From contig NZ_KB903545.1 in the NCBI RefSeq assembly GCF_000379805.1, forward strand, positions 69,654 to 117,261: 47,608 nucleotides of DNA, in the 5' to 3' direction. The DNA comes from Lewinella cohaerens DSM 23179 (GTDB taxonomy: Bacteria > Bacteroidota > Bacteroidia > Chitinophagales > Saprospiraceae). Positions within the stretch are counted from its first letter, which is position 1. Every line of letters begins with the position of its first letter. The position numbers and the translations under genes were made by a program. Under the pieces are notes generated by a model that had not been told where the DNA came from, ran no database searches, and saw only the letters and a program-made list of their open reading frames with translations. This document shows positions 1 through 6,293 of the stretch, piece after piece.

Positions 1-161
1 ACAAATATCAGTAGCTGGATCTGAATAGGGCTCAATCCGATTGTTTTGGCGTGATCCCATAATAACACCCTGAATACACCTGCGATTCTTTCGAGACCTG
101 AGGTGATTTTTGCTGTCAGGTTAATGTTTTGTCTGGCTGGGTCAAATGGACTTTTACTCAT
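1..161 (-). CDS. MarR-family transcriptional regulator (partial, N-terminus only)
   Basis: An open frame starts at an ATG on the minus strand (complement of 159-161) and runs off the left edge, giving 53 codons. The visible protein begins MSKSPFDPARQN and contains a stretch like SGLERIAGVFRVLLWDHAKT followed by GLSPIQIQLLIF. That is the typical first helix and start of the winged-helix domain of MarR regulators, where the GLSPxQxQxLxFL pattern is common. The DNA-recognition helix lies outside the window. It is the third gene of a minus-strand group after the thioredoxin-like and DUF2024 genes. Palindromes upstream of the group and just upstream of this gene suggest autoregulation (inference). 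No cysteine is visible in this part, so redox sensing cannot be judged. Confidence 0.75.
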   Translation of the reverse strand, partial: MSKSPFDPARQNINLTAKITSGLERIAGVFRVLLWDHAKTIGLSPIQIQLLIF

Positions 162-199
162 CCTGATACGCTATGTGAAAAAAAAATACCACCCGTAAA

Positions 200-215
200 G
201 TTAGTAATCCTAATC
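200..215. promoter_or_regulatory. Second MarR-type operator-like half palindrome
   Basis: The plus strand reads GTTAGTAATCCTAATC. It shares TTAG...ATCCTAA with the perfect palindrome at 866-886 and lies about 40 bases upstream of the MarR start, in the gap between the DUF2024 gene and marR. It is an imperfect copy, so it may be a weaker secondary site or chance. Confidence 0.4.
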
Positions 216-233
216 AAGAGAAACGTGGTGATT

Positions 234-515
234 CTACGAACAGCCTTCCATTTCGATGATAAAGTAGCCCTTTTCTGCAATTTCATCCTCCCACTCCGGG
301 CGGAGAGTTTCTATATGACAAAGACGGCATTGCTTGGACGCGAGCGGCTGATCTGCCTGGCCTTTTGTTTTGAGGTATTCTTTACCATAGTTGTAGATAG
401 TGTTGGTGTCCATGATTTTTACTGGAGCAATAATATCAAAATGCATGATGTTACCGTCTTTTTTAGTGACATAGGTATCCCATACATTAACTTTTTTAGC
501 GGTGGTTTTTTCCAT
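234..515 (-). CDS. DUF2024 family protein
   Basis: The small protein starts MEKTTAKKVNVWDTYVTKKD. The motif VxVWDTYVxxKDGxxMHFDIxxP is characteristic of DUF2024, a short family of unknown function common in Bacteroidota and Proteobacteria. The frame is open for 14 further codons upstream, but the ATG at 515 puts the conserved WDTYV motif near residue 11, as in the family, so I prefer it (93 residues). Two cysteines sit in CRLCHIET, a CxxC pair near the middle. The gene lies 71 bases downstream of the thioredoxin-like gene and 72 bases upstream of marR on the same strand, which suggests one operon. The function is unknown; a redox or metal role is only suggested by the neighbours and the CxxC. 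Confidence 0.8.
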   Translation of the reverse strand: MEKTTAKKVNVWDTYVTKKDGNIMHFDIIAPVKIMDTNTIYNYGKEYLKTKGQADQPLASKQCRLCHIETLRPEWEDEIAEKGYFIIEMEGCS

Positions 516-586
516 TTTATAGATTGCTTTTGATTGAATATATGTAGCACCCACCAATATGGCGGATGCTACGATAAATAGGAAAC

Positions 587-820
587 TTATCCTTTTACAT
601 CAGCCATAGAGGCTCCGAAGTTGAGGTGAAGAACATTGCCGTTTGGTGTGATCAGGGCAGGCACTGATTTTACGCCTGCATTTTCGGCCTCTCCAATCTT
701 GTTTCTGTCATTTCCTAGATGGACGACTTCAACATTGTTGACTCCGATGAGGCTGATGATGTCTTGCTCTGCACTGATGCATACTGGGCAACCGGCGTGG
801 TAAAAGATAGATTTACTCAT
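587..820 (-). CDS. Small thioredoxin-like protein
   Basis: A 77-residue protein starts MSKSIFYHAGCPVCISAEQD. The CPVC motif at residues 11-14 follows a first beta strand, and KSVPALI around residues 51-57 is the cis-proline loop (VP) of thioredoxin/glutaredoxin folds. It is about the size of a minimal thioredoxin-like or NrdH-like domain and has no signal peptide, so it is probably cytoplasmic. It is the first gene of the minus-strand group trx-DUF2024-marR, directly behind the promoter at 861-892. Likely role: thiol-disulfide exchange in a MarR-controlled stress response (inference). Confidence 0.8.
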   Translation of the reverse strand: MSKSIFYHAGCPVCISAEQDIISLIGVNNVEVVHLGNDRNKIGEAENAGVKSVPALITPNGNVLHLNFGASMADVKG

Positions 821-860
821 TGTTTTGAATATTTTGAGTGGTTAAAAAGTAATTGATGTA

Positions 861-892
861 CAAATATAGTTAGGATTCCTAACTATGTCAAA
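861..892 (-). promoter_or_regulatory. Bacteroidota promoter with embedded MarR-type operator
   Basis: On the minus strand TTTG (complement of 889-892) is followed after exactly 20 bases by TATATTTG (complement of 861-868). This fits the Bacteroidota -33/-7 promoter pattern TTTG-N19-21-TAnnTTTG. Between and touching the boxes lies a perfect inverted repeat at 866-886 with arms ATAGTTAGG and CCTAACTAT around a 3-base centre. Next to it, GTCAAATTTGAC at 887-898 is a second perfect palindrome that covers the -33 box. This is the classical arrangement of a repressor operator that blocks polymerase, here most simply for the MarR protein of the same operon. Confidence 0.75.
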
Positions 893-899
893 TTTGACT

Positions 900-1027
900 A
901 TACTTTTTAACAGAAAGCAGCGGACCGAACAGGGGAGCTCGGCGCAGCGGAGCGAGCACAGCCAGGGATAGTAGGCGCTCGCTAGCGCCGGATAGCCCGG
1001 CCGCCCCGCAGGTGGCGGGGATGCCAA
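900..1027. repeat. GC-rich intergenic element with hairpins
   Basis: A GC-rich island in an AT-richer intergenic region. It has a stem GGCGCT/AGCGCC (974-979 with 984-989) and a stem CCCCGC/GCGGGG (1004-1009 with 1015-1020). Read on the minus strand it contains GGGCTATCCGG and CTACTATCCCTGG. From memory these resemble a dispersed GC-rich element often seen between genes in Bacteroidota; its function is not established. It lies between the trx promoter and the 3' end of the TonB-C-like gene, so it could act in termination or mRNA 3' stability. The apparent reading frames through it are low-complexity artefacts. Confidence 0.5.
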
Positions 1028-1035
1028 AAGAATAA

Positions 1036-1503
1036 TTACTCAAGCCTAATTCTGATAGGTAAATTAAAGCGAACAGGGACGGCCTTTCCACATTGGGTAG
1101 CGGGAACCCACTGCCAACCCAAGTCGGCCATGAGCTGTATGAGACGCTTGCCCTCGTCGCCAAAGCCACCACCGATATCACGTACACAGTTGATGGATGC
1201 GGGGTCAATAAGCCCCTCTGCGGTGATGGTGAACGAAACGACAATGGTGCCACTAATGCAACTGCTACGGCTAATAGGAGGGTAACGCAAATTGCTGTAG
1301 ATGAAGTGGAGCATCTGCTGCTCTGCCTGTTTGCGGTAGTCGGCCCCCGCGTCCTTGGTTTTGAGGAGTAACAGCGGCATGACTTCTGACGTGTTGAACA
1401 TCATTTCGGGTGTATCCTGGTCTTTAGGAAAAGCAGCCAGGTTGCAAACTTGGGCGGAAACAAAACCACCGCTAAACAGAAGGAAGAAGGGTAACCATCT
1501 CAT
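1036..1503 (-). CDS. Secreted TonB C-terminal-domain-like protein
   Basis: 155 residues. The N-terminus MRWLPFFLLFSGGFVSAQ is a signal peptide with probable cleavage after VSA or SAQ. Residues about 65-155 resemble the TonB C-terminal domain used as a stand-alone module in Bacteroidota: a helix with YSNLRYPP, the strand GTIVVSFTITAEGLID, and a late PVRFNLPIRIRLE strand. There is no N-terminal transmembrane anchor plus proline-rich linker, so this is not a classical energy-transducing TonB. It probably acts in the periplasm or at the envelope. Its 5' end faces the repeat-rich region before the hydrolase gene. The role is unknown beyond the fold. Confidence 0.65.
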   Translation of the reverse strand: MRWLPFFLLFSGGFVSAQVCNLAAFPKDQDTPEMMFNTSEVMPLLLLKTKDAGADYRKQAEQQMLHFIYSNLRYPPISRSSCISGTIVVSFTITAEGLIDPASINCVRDIGGGFGDEGKRLIQLMADLGWQWVPATQCGKAVPVRFNLPIRIRLE

Positions 1504-1560
1504 AAGGCATGTTTTTTCTTAGAGATGAAAAGCATAAGTGATTTGGTGCTTTTGCATAAT

Positions 1561-1612
1561 TTGAACCACCAAAGGCACCTAAGAGATTACTTAAGTGCCT
1601 TTGGTGGTTCAA
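1561..1612. repeat. Long near-perfect hairpin (23-bp arms)
   Basis: Arms 1561-1583 and 1590-1612 are complementary over 23 bases with a single mismatch around a 6-base loop. There is no T-tract on either side, so it is not a canonical intrinsic terminator. It sits between the 3' end of the hydrolase gene and the 5' end of the TonB-C-like gene on the same strand and could stop or protect the hydrolase transcript. Confidence 0.7.
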
Positions 1613-1624
1613 TAAAGCGTGATA

Positions 1625-1772
1625 ACAAGGTAAAGCGGTGAGTGTTCTTACAAGGTAAAGCGGTGAGGATAAGGTAAATTCATGAATTTACCTTGTACCC
1701 TGTACCTTGTACCCTGTACCCTGTACCCTGTACCTTGTACTTATACCTTGTTACCTTGTAAGAACACTCACC
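1625..1772. repeat. Compound repeat: direct repeats, palindrome, heptamer array, inverted copy of a CDS end
   Basis: Four nested structures are visible. (1) An 18-base direct repeat ACAAGGTAAAGCGGTGAG at 1625-1642 and 1650-1667. (2) A 24-bp perfect palindrome at 1671-1694 centred on CATG. (3) Seven uninterrupted heptamers ACC(T/C)TGT at 1690-1738, then two more separated units at 1745-1751 and 1753-1759. (4) A perfect 22-bp inverted repeat of 1637-1658 against 1751-1772. The second arm of (4) contains the last codons and stop codon of the S15 hydrolase gene. Heptamer slippage would change the spacing but not the body of the protein. Confidence 0.85.
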
Positions 1773-3700
1773 TTGATGTTGCTAGGGTATTCCCCTGCAT
1801 GATAAAGACTGTGCTCCTGGGCCTGAAAATCCTCTTCGGTGGCCTCAAAGATATTGGGCACGAAAGTCTGAGGATTCATGTCGACATAAGGAAACCAGCT
1901 GCTGTGGACCTGAATCATGAGGCGGTGTCCTTTTTTGAAGGTGTGCATCACATCCTGTAGCTTCCAGCTGACCTCGGTGATTTCATTGGGGGCAAATGGT
2001 ACGCCTTTTTCGAAGCCGTTGCGGTAACGACCGCGGAAGGCCTCGCCCCGAACCAATTGCTGGTAGCCGCCCATGGTGAGGTTATCCTGGGTTTCTTCGT
2101 AGTCGGGGTGATTGTCGGGGTAAACGTCGATGACTTTTACAATCCAATCGGCATCAGTGCCGGTGGTGCTGACGAACAACTGGGCGTTGATAGGCCCGGC
2201 CAGGGTGAGGTCTTCGGTGAGGGGCTCTGTAGTGAAAGTGAGGACGTCCGGGCGGCGTGCTACGTGACGCTGATCGTCGGCCATGTATTTGCGCGGAATG
2301 AAGAGCGGCTTGATGTCGGTATTAAAAGGCACCGGATGAGCCGGATCGCTAATGAAAGAAGTAGAGGCTGATTCCGTTTTTTCGCCTTCTTCCAAAATTC
2401 GACCTTTCTCGCTGAGGAAGAGGTTTTGTTCTATGGCGTCTTCCGGTGGCCAGTTGGCGAAGTCGCGCCATACTTTGGTGCCACAATCGAACATGTGGGC
2501 TTCGGCGAGGCCGGTTTCGCCATCGGCAGGGCCTTTGAGCCAGTGGTGGAAAAAACGAGCTTCGACATCGGCCTGATAGTCTTCATTGATGTTTTCACCG
2601 AAGAAGACATTACTGACGGCTTGGCGGCCTTTGCGGCGCGACCAGTCGCCATGACTCCAAGGGCCCATGACGATGGTGTTGTAGGCTTTGTCGTTCCATT
2701 TTTCAATATTACCATAAGTCATGAGTGGCCCGTAGAGGTCTTCGGCATCAAACCAACCACCGACGGTCATTACTGCTGGGCGAATGTTCTTGAGGTGCTG
2801 AACGATGTTGCGCTTTTGCCAAAACTCATTGTAGTCAGGGTTGGCCATGATCTCCTTCCAGAAGAAATTGTCTTGGTCGGTGACGGCATCAAGCTTGGAA
2901 AGCGGGGTGTGTCTGAGGTAAAAATCATAGGGGTCAGGCCCCATGTTCGGGAACTGGTACCAAGCTTCGCTAGTAGGTGCTGTTTTTTGGATGCCAAAAA
3001 GGTTGTTGACAGACCAGTACGCCAAGGTGTAAGCCCCATTGTGATGAAAATCATCAAAGTAGAAATCACCGATCGGGGCTTGCGGGCTTACCGCCTTTAG
3101 CGCCGGGTGCGCGTCGATGAGCGAGCAAGTCGAGTAAAAGCCTGGGTAGGAAATACCCCATACACCGACCTTGCCGGTGTTGTTTGGGAGGTTTTTTACC
3201 AACCAGTCGATACTGTCGTAGGTATCGCTGCTTTCATCAATCTGGCTAGTAGCTTTTTTGTTGGGAACATAGGGACGCATATTGTCGAAGGCGCCCTCGC
3301 TCATCCAGCGGCCACGAACATCCTGGAAGACGAAGATGTACTTTTCGTTGGCCAATTCCTGAAGGCGGCTGAAATCTTCCGGGTACTGATCTGCGCCATA
3401 AGGTTGGGCACTGTAGCAGGTGCGCTGGAGCATAATAGGATAGGGGTTCTCCGGGCTGGCATCCTTAGGCGTGTACACCGCAACGTAGAGCTTGACCCCA
3501 TCACGCATGGTGATGTAGTGCTCTGTTTTGTTGTAAAAAGCCTTGGGATTTTCCGCAGGCGTGGTCATTACCTCTTCCGTGACGGCCTGTTGAGGCACGG
3601 TGGAGGTAGTGGTGGTTACCGTAGTGGTTTGGGTAACTTGCTGGGTAGGGGTACAGGCAAACAAAGTGAGTGCCAGTAGCAAGAGTAGAGTATTCCTCAT
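1751..3700 (-). CDS. S15-family (CocE/NonD) alpha/beta-hydrolase lipoprotein
   Basis: 649 residues. The start MRNTLLLLLALTLFAC is a lipoprotein signal with lipobox LFAC, so Cys16 is the predicted lipidated residue. It is followed by a Thr-rich linker to about residue 48. The catalytic domain begins near YITMRDGVKLYVAVYTP. The nucleophile motif GISYPG puts Ser184 in the active site; Asp318 in GGWFDAED and His350 in GPWSHGDW are the probable other triad members. Residues about 430-649 form the jelly-roll domain of X-prolyl dipeptidyl-peptidase-like hydrolases (VTEVSWKLQDVMHTFKKGHRLMIQ). Family members hydrolyse peptides, acyl esters or beta-lactam side chains; the substrate is not predictable. 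It is probably periplasmic or surface-exposed. The last codons lie in an inverted repeat. Confidence 0.88.
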   Translation of the reverse strand: MRNTLLLLLALTLFACTPTQQVTQTTTVTTTTSTVPQQAVTEEVMTTPAENPKAFYNKTEHYITMRDGVKLYVAVYTPKDASPENPYPIMLQRTCYSAQPYGADQYPEDFSRLQELANEKYIFVFQDVRGRWMSEGAFDNMRPYVPNKKATSQIDESSDTYDSIDWLVKNLPNNTGKVGVWGISYPGFYSTCSLIDAHPALKAVSPQAPIGDFYFDDFHHNGAYTLAYWSVNNLFGIQKTAPTSEAWYQFPNMGPDPYDFYLRHTPLSKLDAVTDQDNFFWKEIMANPDYNEFWQKRNIVQHLKNIRPAVMTVGGWFDAEDLYGPLMTYGNIEKWNDKAYNTIVMGPWSHGDWSRRKGRQAVSNVFFGENINEDYQADVEARFFHHWLKGPADGETGLAEAHMFDCGTKVWRDFANWPPEDAIEQNLFLSEKGRILEEGEKTESASTSFISDPAHPVPFNTDIKPLFIPRKYMADDQRHVARRPDVLTFTTEPLTEDLTLAGPINAQLFVSTTGTDADWIVKVIDVYPDNHPDYEETQDNLTMGGYQQLVRGEAFRGRYRNGFEKGVPFAPNEITEVSWKLQDVMHTFKKGHRLMIQVHSSWFPYVDMNPQTFVPNIFEATEEDFQAQEHSLYHAGEYPSNIKVSVLTR

Positions 3701-3820
3701 TATTGAATGTTTTGAGGAATAAATATAGCAATAGTTATATCAGTTTTGTTGTAAAAAAACAACTAAAACTTTTAGAGGAAATACCTTCTTACCTTCAACC
3801 GTAGTACCAAATTCCACTAC

Positions 3821-4462
3821 CTACAAGTCCCCCACAATCCGCCGCCCATGATAGGCAGGGACCGGAATCTTGCTTTGTACCTGAGCTAGGTTACCTTTGG
3901 TGATTTTGCCGGCGGCAATGATATGTTTTGATGGGTGTAGTAAGCTTTGCATGGCCATGATCTGTTCAGCACCTTCCAGTGCGGTAGGAGCACCACCAGA
4001 GGTGAGGATACTGGTAAGGTTGGTTATTTGATTGAGCGCCGGAATGCTGGCGAGCGGATCAGTTACATAGTCAATCACTTTATGCAAGGTGAATTCTTCT
4101 TCCGGAAATGCCGTGCACAGGGCACTAATGGCAGCGATATCCAACTTGTTTTCTGGGGTAGCCATCCCGATAACGAAATGTTGAATGCCTACTTTCTGGA
4201 ATTCCATAATGCTATCCCACATTTGGCGCAGTTCTTCCAGTGTGAATACGAAATCTCCTCCCCTGGGGCGAATCATCACTTTGATCGGAATATCGACTGC
4301 TGCTAAGGTACGCTTGGTAAGTGCGAGTGCTGGCGTTAGGCCATCCTGTGCCAAATCGCTACACAATTCTAGCTGGTTTGCTCCTCGTTGGGCAGCGGTG
4401 ATTGCTTCGTTGAGCGTTTCTACACAAGCTTCGATGATAGGTTTTTGCATTAGAGAGTGCAT
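3821..4462 (-). CDS. cutC: CutC family protein (copper homeostasis)
   Basis: 213 residues with a TIM-barrel CutC pattern: IIEACVETLNEAITAAQRGANQ near the start, LELCSDLAQDGLTP, VMIRPRGGDFVFT, and ILTSGGAPTALEG late in the protein. The RPRGGDF motif is the family signature. It is slightly shorter than usual CutC proteins (about 240). A second in-frame ATG at 4450 gives MQKPIIEACVE, which is also a plausible start. The family was linked to copper tolerance in E. coli, but its biochemical role is uncertain. The ankyrin gene lies 49 bases upstream on the same strand, so the two may be cotranscribed. Confidence 0.85.
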   Translation of the reverse strand: MHSLMQKPIIEACVETLNEAITAAQRGANQLELCSDLAQDGLTPALALTKRTLAAVDIPIKVMIRPRGGDFVFTLEELRQMWDSIMEFQKVGIQHFVIGMATPENKLDIAAISALCTAFPEEEFTLHKVIDYVTDPLASIPALNQITNLTSILTSGGAPTALEGAEQIMAMQSLLHPSKHIIAAGKITKGNLAQVQSKIPVPAYHGRRIVGDL

Positions 4463-4511
4463 GTTTTAGGTGAAAGCTTTTTTGATGATTTTAGGCAGTC
4501 TCATGCTTTAT

Positions 4512-4967
4512 TTACGAAGTCTTTAGCAGTTCGGCCACCTCTTGGTGTTTAGCGTGGTCCAGCGCTGTTTTGCCATCTGTATCTTTTAGGCCTCTGTAAG
4601 CGCCCGCTTCGAGGAGCATTTGCGCTATAGCAGTGTGGCCGTACGTGGCAGCGAAAATGAGTGCTGTCGCTCCGTTTGTGTTTTGAATATTCACCCCGGC
4701 ACCGTGATCCAATAGTAGATTGGCCATCTCTTCGGAGCCTTTGAAACATACGCCCATCAATGCGGTATTGCCAGCCCCAGCCTGTTCGTCGATATCGGCA
4801 CCCGCAGCCAAAAGAACTTTTACAACGGGCATTTGGTCACTATAGGTTGCCATCACAAGCGGTGTGAATCCCCGGGCATCTTTTTGTTCTGCTAGGGCAG
4901 GATTGTCAGCAAGTTGAGCTTTTATTTCTTCTAAGTTACCAACACGGATTGCATCAAAAAAATTCAT
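4512..4967 (-). CDS. Ankyrin-repeat protein
   Basis: 151 residues, no signal peptide. After a helical start (MNFFDAIRVGNLEEIKAQLADNP) there are about three full ankyrin repeats and a partial one: RGFTPLVMATYSDQMPVVKVLL around 33-65, GNTALMGVCFKGSEEMANLLLDHGA around 67-98, GATALIFAATYGHTAIAQMLLEAGA around 100-131, and DGKTALDHAK near the end. This is a small cytoplasmic protein-binding module. Small ankyrin proteins next to catalases or peroxide genes are known in other bacteria; here the divergent neighbour is oxyR, which makes a stress link possible but unproven. Upstream is the 271-base region with a nested inverted repeat. Confidence 0.88.
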   Translation of the reverse strand: MNFFDAIRVGNLEEIKAQLADNPALAEQKDARGFTPLVMATYSDQMPVVKVLLAAGADIDEQAGAGNTALMGVCFKGSEEMANLLLDHGAGVNIQNTNGATALIFAATYGHTAIAQMLLEAGAYRGLKDTDGKTALDHAKHQEVAELLKTS

Positions 4968-4995
4968 CCTTTCAGGAGTTTAGGGAGTTCGCAAA

Positions 4996-5125
4996 AAATA
5001 ATCTACACATCTTCCTACAAATTTTGCTTTATCCATCATCAGATTTTCCTTGCGTAGCCCGCTATGCTGCTAAAAATCTGATTTGTCTAAAGAAAAATTT
5101 GCTACGTCCTTTGCGTAGATTATTT
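4996..5125. repeat. Nested inverted repeat in the ankyrin-oxyR divergent region
   Basis: Several inverted repeat pairs are nested around one centre. AAATAATCTAC (4996-5006) pairs perfectly with GTAGATTATTT (5115-5125). CAAATTTTGCTTT pairs with AAAGAAAAATTTG with one mismatch. ATCAGATTTT (about 5037-5046) pairs with AAAATCTGAT. A central GCGTAGC/GCTATGC pair closes it. The whole 130-base block could fold into one long interrupted hairpin. It looks like a MITE-like or attenuator-like element, but no target-site duplication was identified. Confidence 0.65.
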
Positions 5126-5208
5126 ATTTCCTCATCCCTTAAGTTATAGCCTCGTCAATTAATTTCCAAAATTACAATAAGTAATTATAATACCCGTGAT
5201 TGTGTTAT

Positions 5209-5216
5209 TAGATTTG
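5209..5216 (+). promoter_or_regulatory. Candidate -7 box of oxyR
   Basis: TAGATTTG matches the Bacteroidota -7 consensus TAnnTTTG and lies 22 bases before the oxyR ATG. No good TTTG box is found 19-21 bases upstream, as is common for regulated promoters. Confidence 0.45.
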
Positions 5217-5238
5217 CTTATAAAAGGAAGAAAAGACC

Positions 5239-6189
5239 ATGACACTTCAACAGCTTGAGTATGCCTTTCATCTAAGGAAAACCGGATCTTTCAGCAAGGC
5301 TGCAAAAAGGGCTGGCCTCAGTCAGCCAGCGATCAGCCAGCAGATTACAAAGCTGGAAAATGAGCTGGGGTTTGCTGTTTTTGACCGGCAAACTAAACCT
5401 ATTAAAGCAACGCCCACAGGGAGGCGTTTTCTGGAAAGGGCTCAAATGGTATTGTTGGAAGCTCAACAACTCAAGGAGTTTGCCCTCCAATTGGAAGAGG
5501 ATGTGGAAGGTTCTTTAACCGTTGGAATTATTCCTACGCTTGCTCCTTACTTGGTGCCGTTTTTTATTCAGGACTTACAGCAAAAACATCCCAGAATCAA
5601 GCTTAATGTTCAGGAGATGATGACCAAAGATATTGTACGTGGTATTCTGGATGGTGAACTCAATGGTGGGATAATATCCACACCGATAGCCAGCCAGTTG
5701 GCTTTTCAGTATGTCCCATTGTTTTTTGAGAAATTCTTCCTTTACGTTTCTTACAAACACCCCTTCTTTCAACAGCCTGAGGTTAATTTGGAAGATATTA
5801 GAACAGAGGATTTGTGGCTCCTCAATGAAGGGAATTGCTTCAGCGATCAGGTCAACAATATGTGCCAACTTACTCGTTTGAATAAACAGAAACCTCAATT
5901 GGAATACGGAAGCAACTCCATCGAAGCATTGCGCCGTATTGTTGAACATAAAGGCGGCCTTACTTTTCTTCCAGAGCTGGCAACCCTCAATGTATCTCCC
6001 AGCCATGAAGATATGATCAAAAAGATAGCCGGCCCGGTAAGAGCAAGGGAAATAAGTATGATTTTTTTAAATAATGACCCTAAAAAGCATCTACTCCTGA
6101 AGCTGAATGATGTGATCCAGGATAACCTGCCAAAATCTGTTTTGCAAAAAGGCGAGAAGTTATTGGTAAAAACGAATGTGGAAGTGTGA
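5239..6189 (+). CDS. oxyR: OxyR, LysR-family hydrogen peroxide sensor
   Basis: 316 residues. The N-terminal LysR helix-turn-helix covers about residues 1-60 (TLQQLEYAFHLRKTGSFSKA, LSQPAISQQITKLE), and the periplasmic-binding-like effector domain covers about 90-300. Within it, LLNEGNC-FSDQVNNM-C places Cys200 and Cys209 eight residues apart in the same context as the E. coli OxyR redox pair Cys199/Cys208. This strongly supports peroxide sensing by disulfide formation. It acts as a cytoplasmic DNA-binding activator. A purine-rich AAAGGAAGAAAAG stretch precedes the ATG. Divergent to the ankyrin/cutC genes; no catalase, AhpC or Dps gene is in the window, so its targets lie elsewhere or include the ankyrin gene. 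Confidence 0.88.
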   Translation: MTLQQLEYAFHLRKTGSFSKAAKRAGLSQPAISQQITKLENELGFAVFDRQTKPIKATPTGRRFLERAQMVLLEAQQLKEFALQLEEDVEGSLTVGIIPTLAPYLVPFFIQDLQQKHPRIKLNVQEMMTKDIVRGILDGELNGGIISTPIASQLAFQYVPLFFEKFFLYVSYKHPFFQQPEVNLEDIRTEDLWLLNEGNCFSDQVNNMCQLTRLNKQKPQLEYGSNSIEALRRIVEHKGGLTFLPELATLNVSPSHEDMIKKIAGPVRAREISMIFLNNDPKKHLLLKLNDVIQDNLPKSVLQKGEKLLVKTNVEV

Positions 6190-6192
6190 TTT

Positions 6193-6293
6193 GTGTTCTT
6201 CCCGATTCATAAAGAGAGGGCCACCGCGAGGAACGAGCACCTCCGTGATTCCGATTTATCGGAAGAACACTCCCGCGAGTGAAACGAGCACTC
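6193..6293. repeat. Inverted and direct repeats between convergent genes
   Basis: GTGTTCTTCC at 6193-6202 is the exact inverse of GGAAGAACAC at 6261-6270. Two related hairpin units GCGAGGAACGAGCACCTC (6226-6243) and GCGAGTGAAACGAGCACTC (6275-6293) follow one another. The block fills the gap between the 3' ends of oxyR and the anti-sigma gene and probably serves as a two-way transcription end or is a REP-like element. The second unit abuts the anti-sigma stop codon. Confidence 0.6.

Noticed and set aside
842-1253. Minus-strand frames through the GC-rich block at 900-1027
   Set aside because: Pro/Ala/Cys-rich translations of a hairpin element overlapping the TonB-C-like gene; typical spurious proteins.
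1690-1738. CRISPR-like appearance of the tandem units
   Set aside because: The units are 7 bases long and contiguous, with no spacers of constant length and no cas genes.
2426-3679. Two long open frames on the plus strand opposite the S15 hydrolase gene
   Set aside because: They mirror the codon pattern of the hydrolase, which has a clear signal, catalytic triad and family match; the opposite frames show no recognisable protein.
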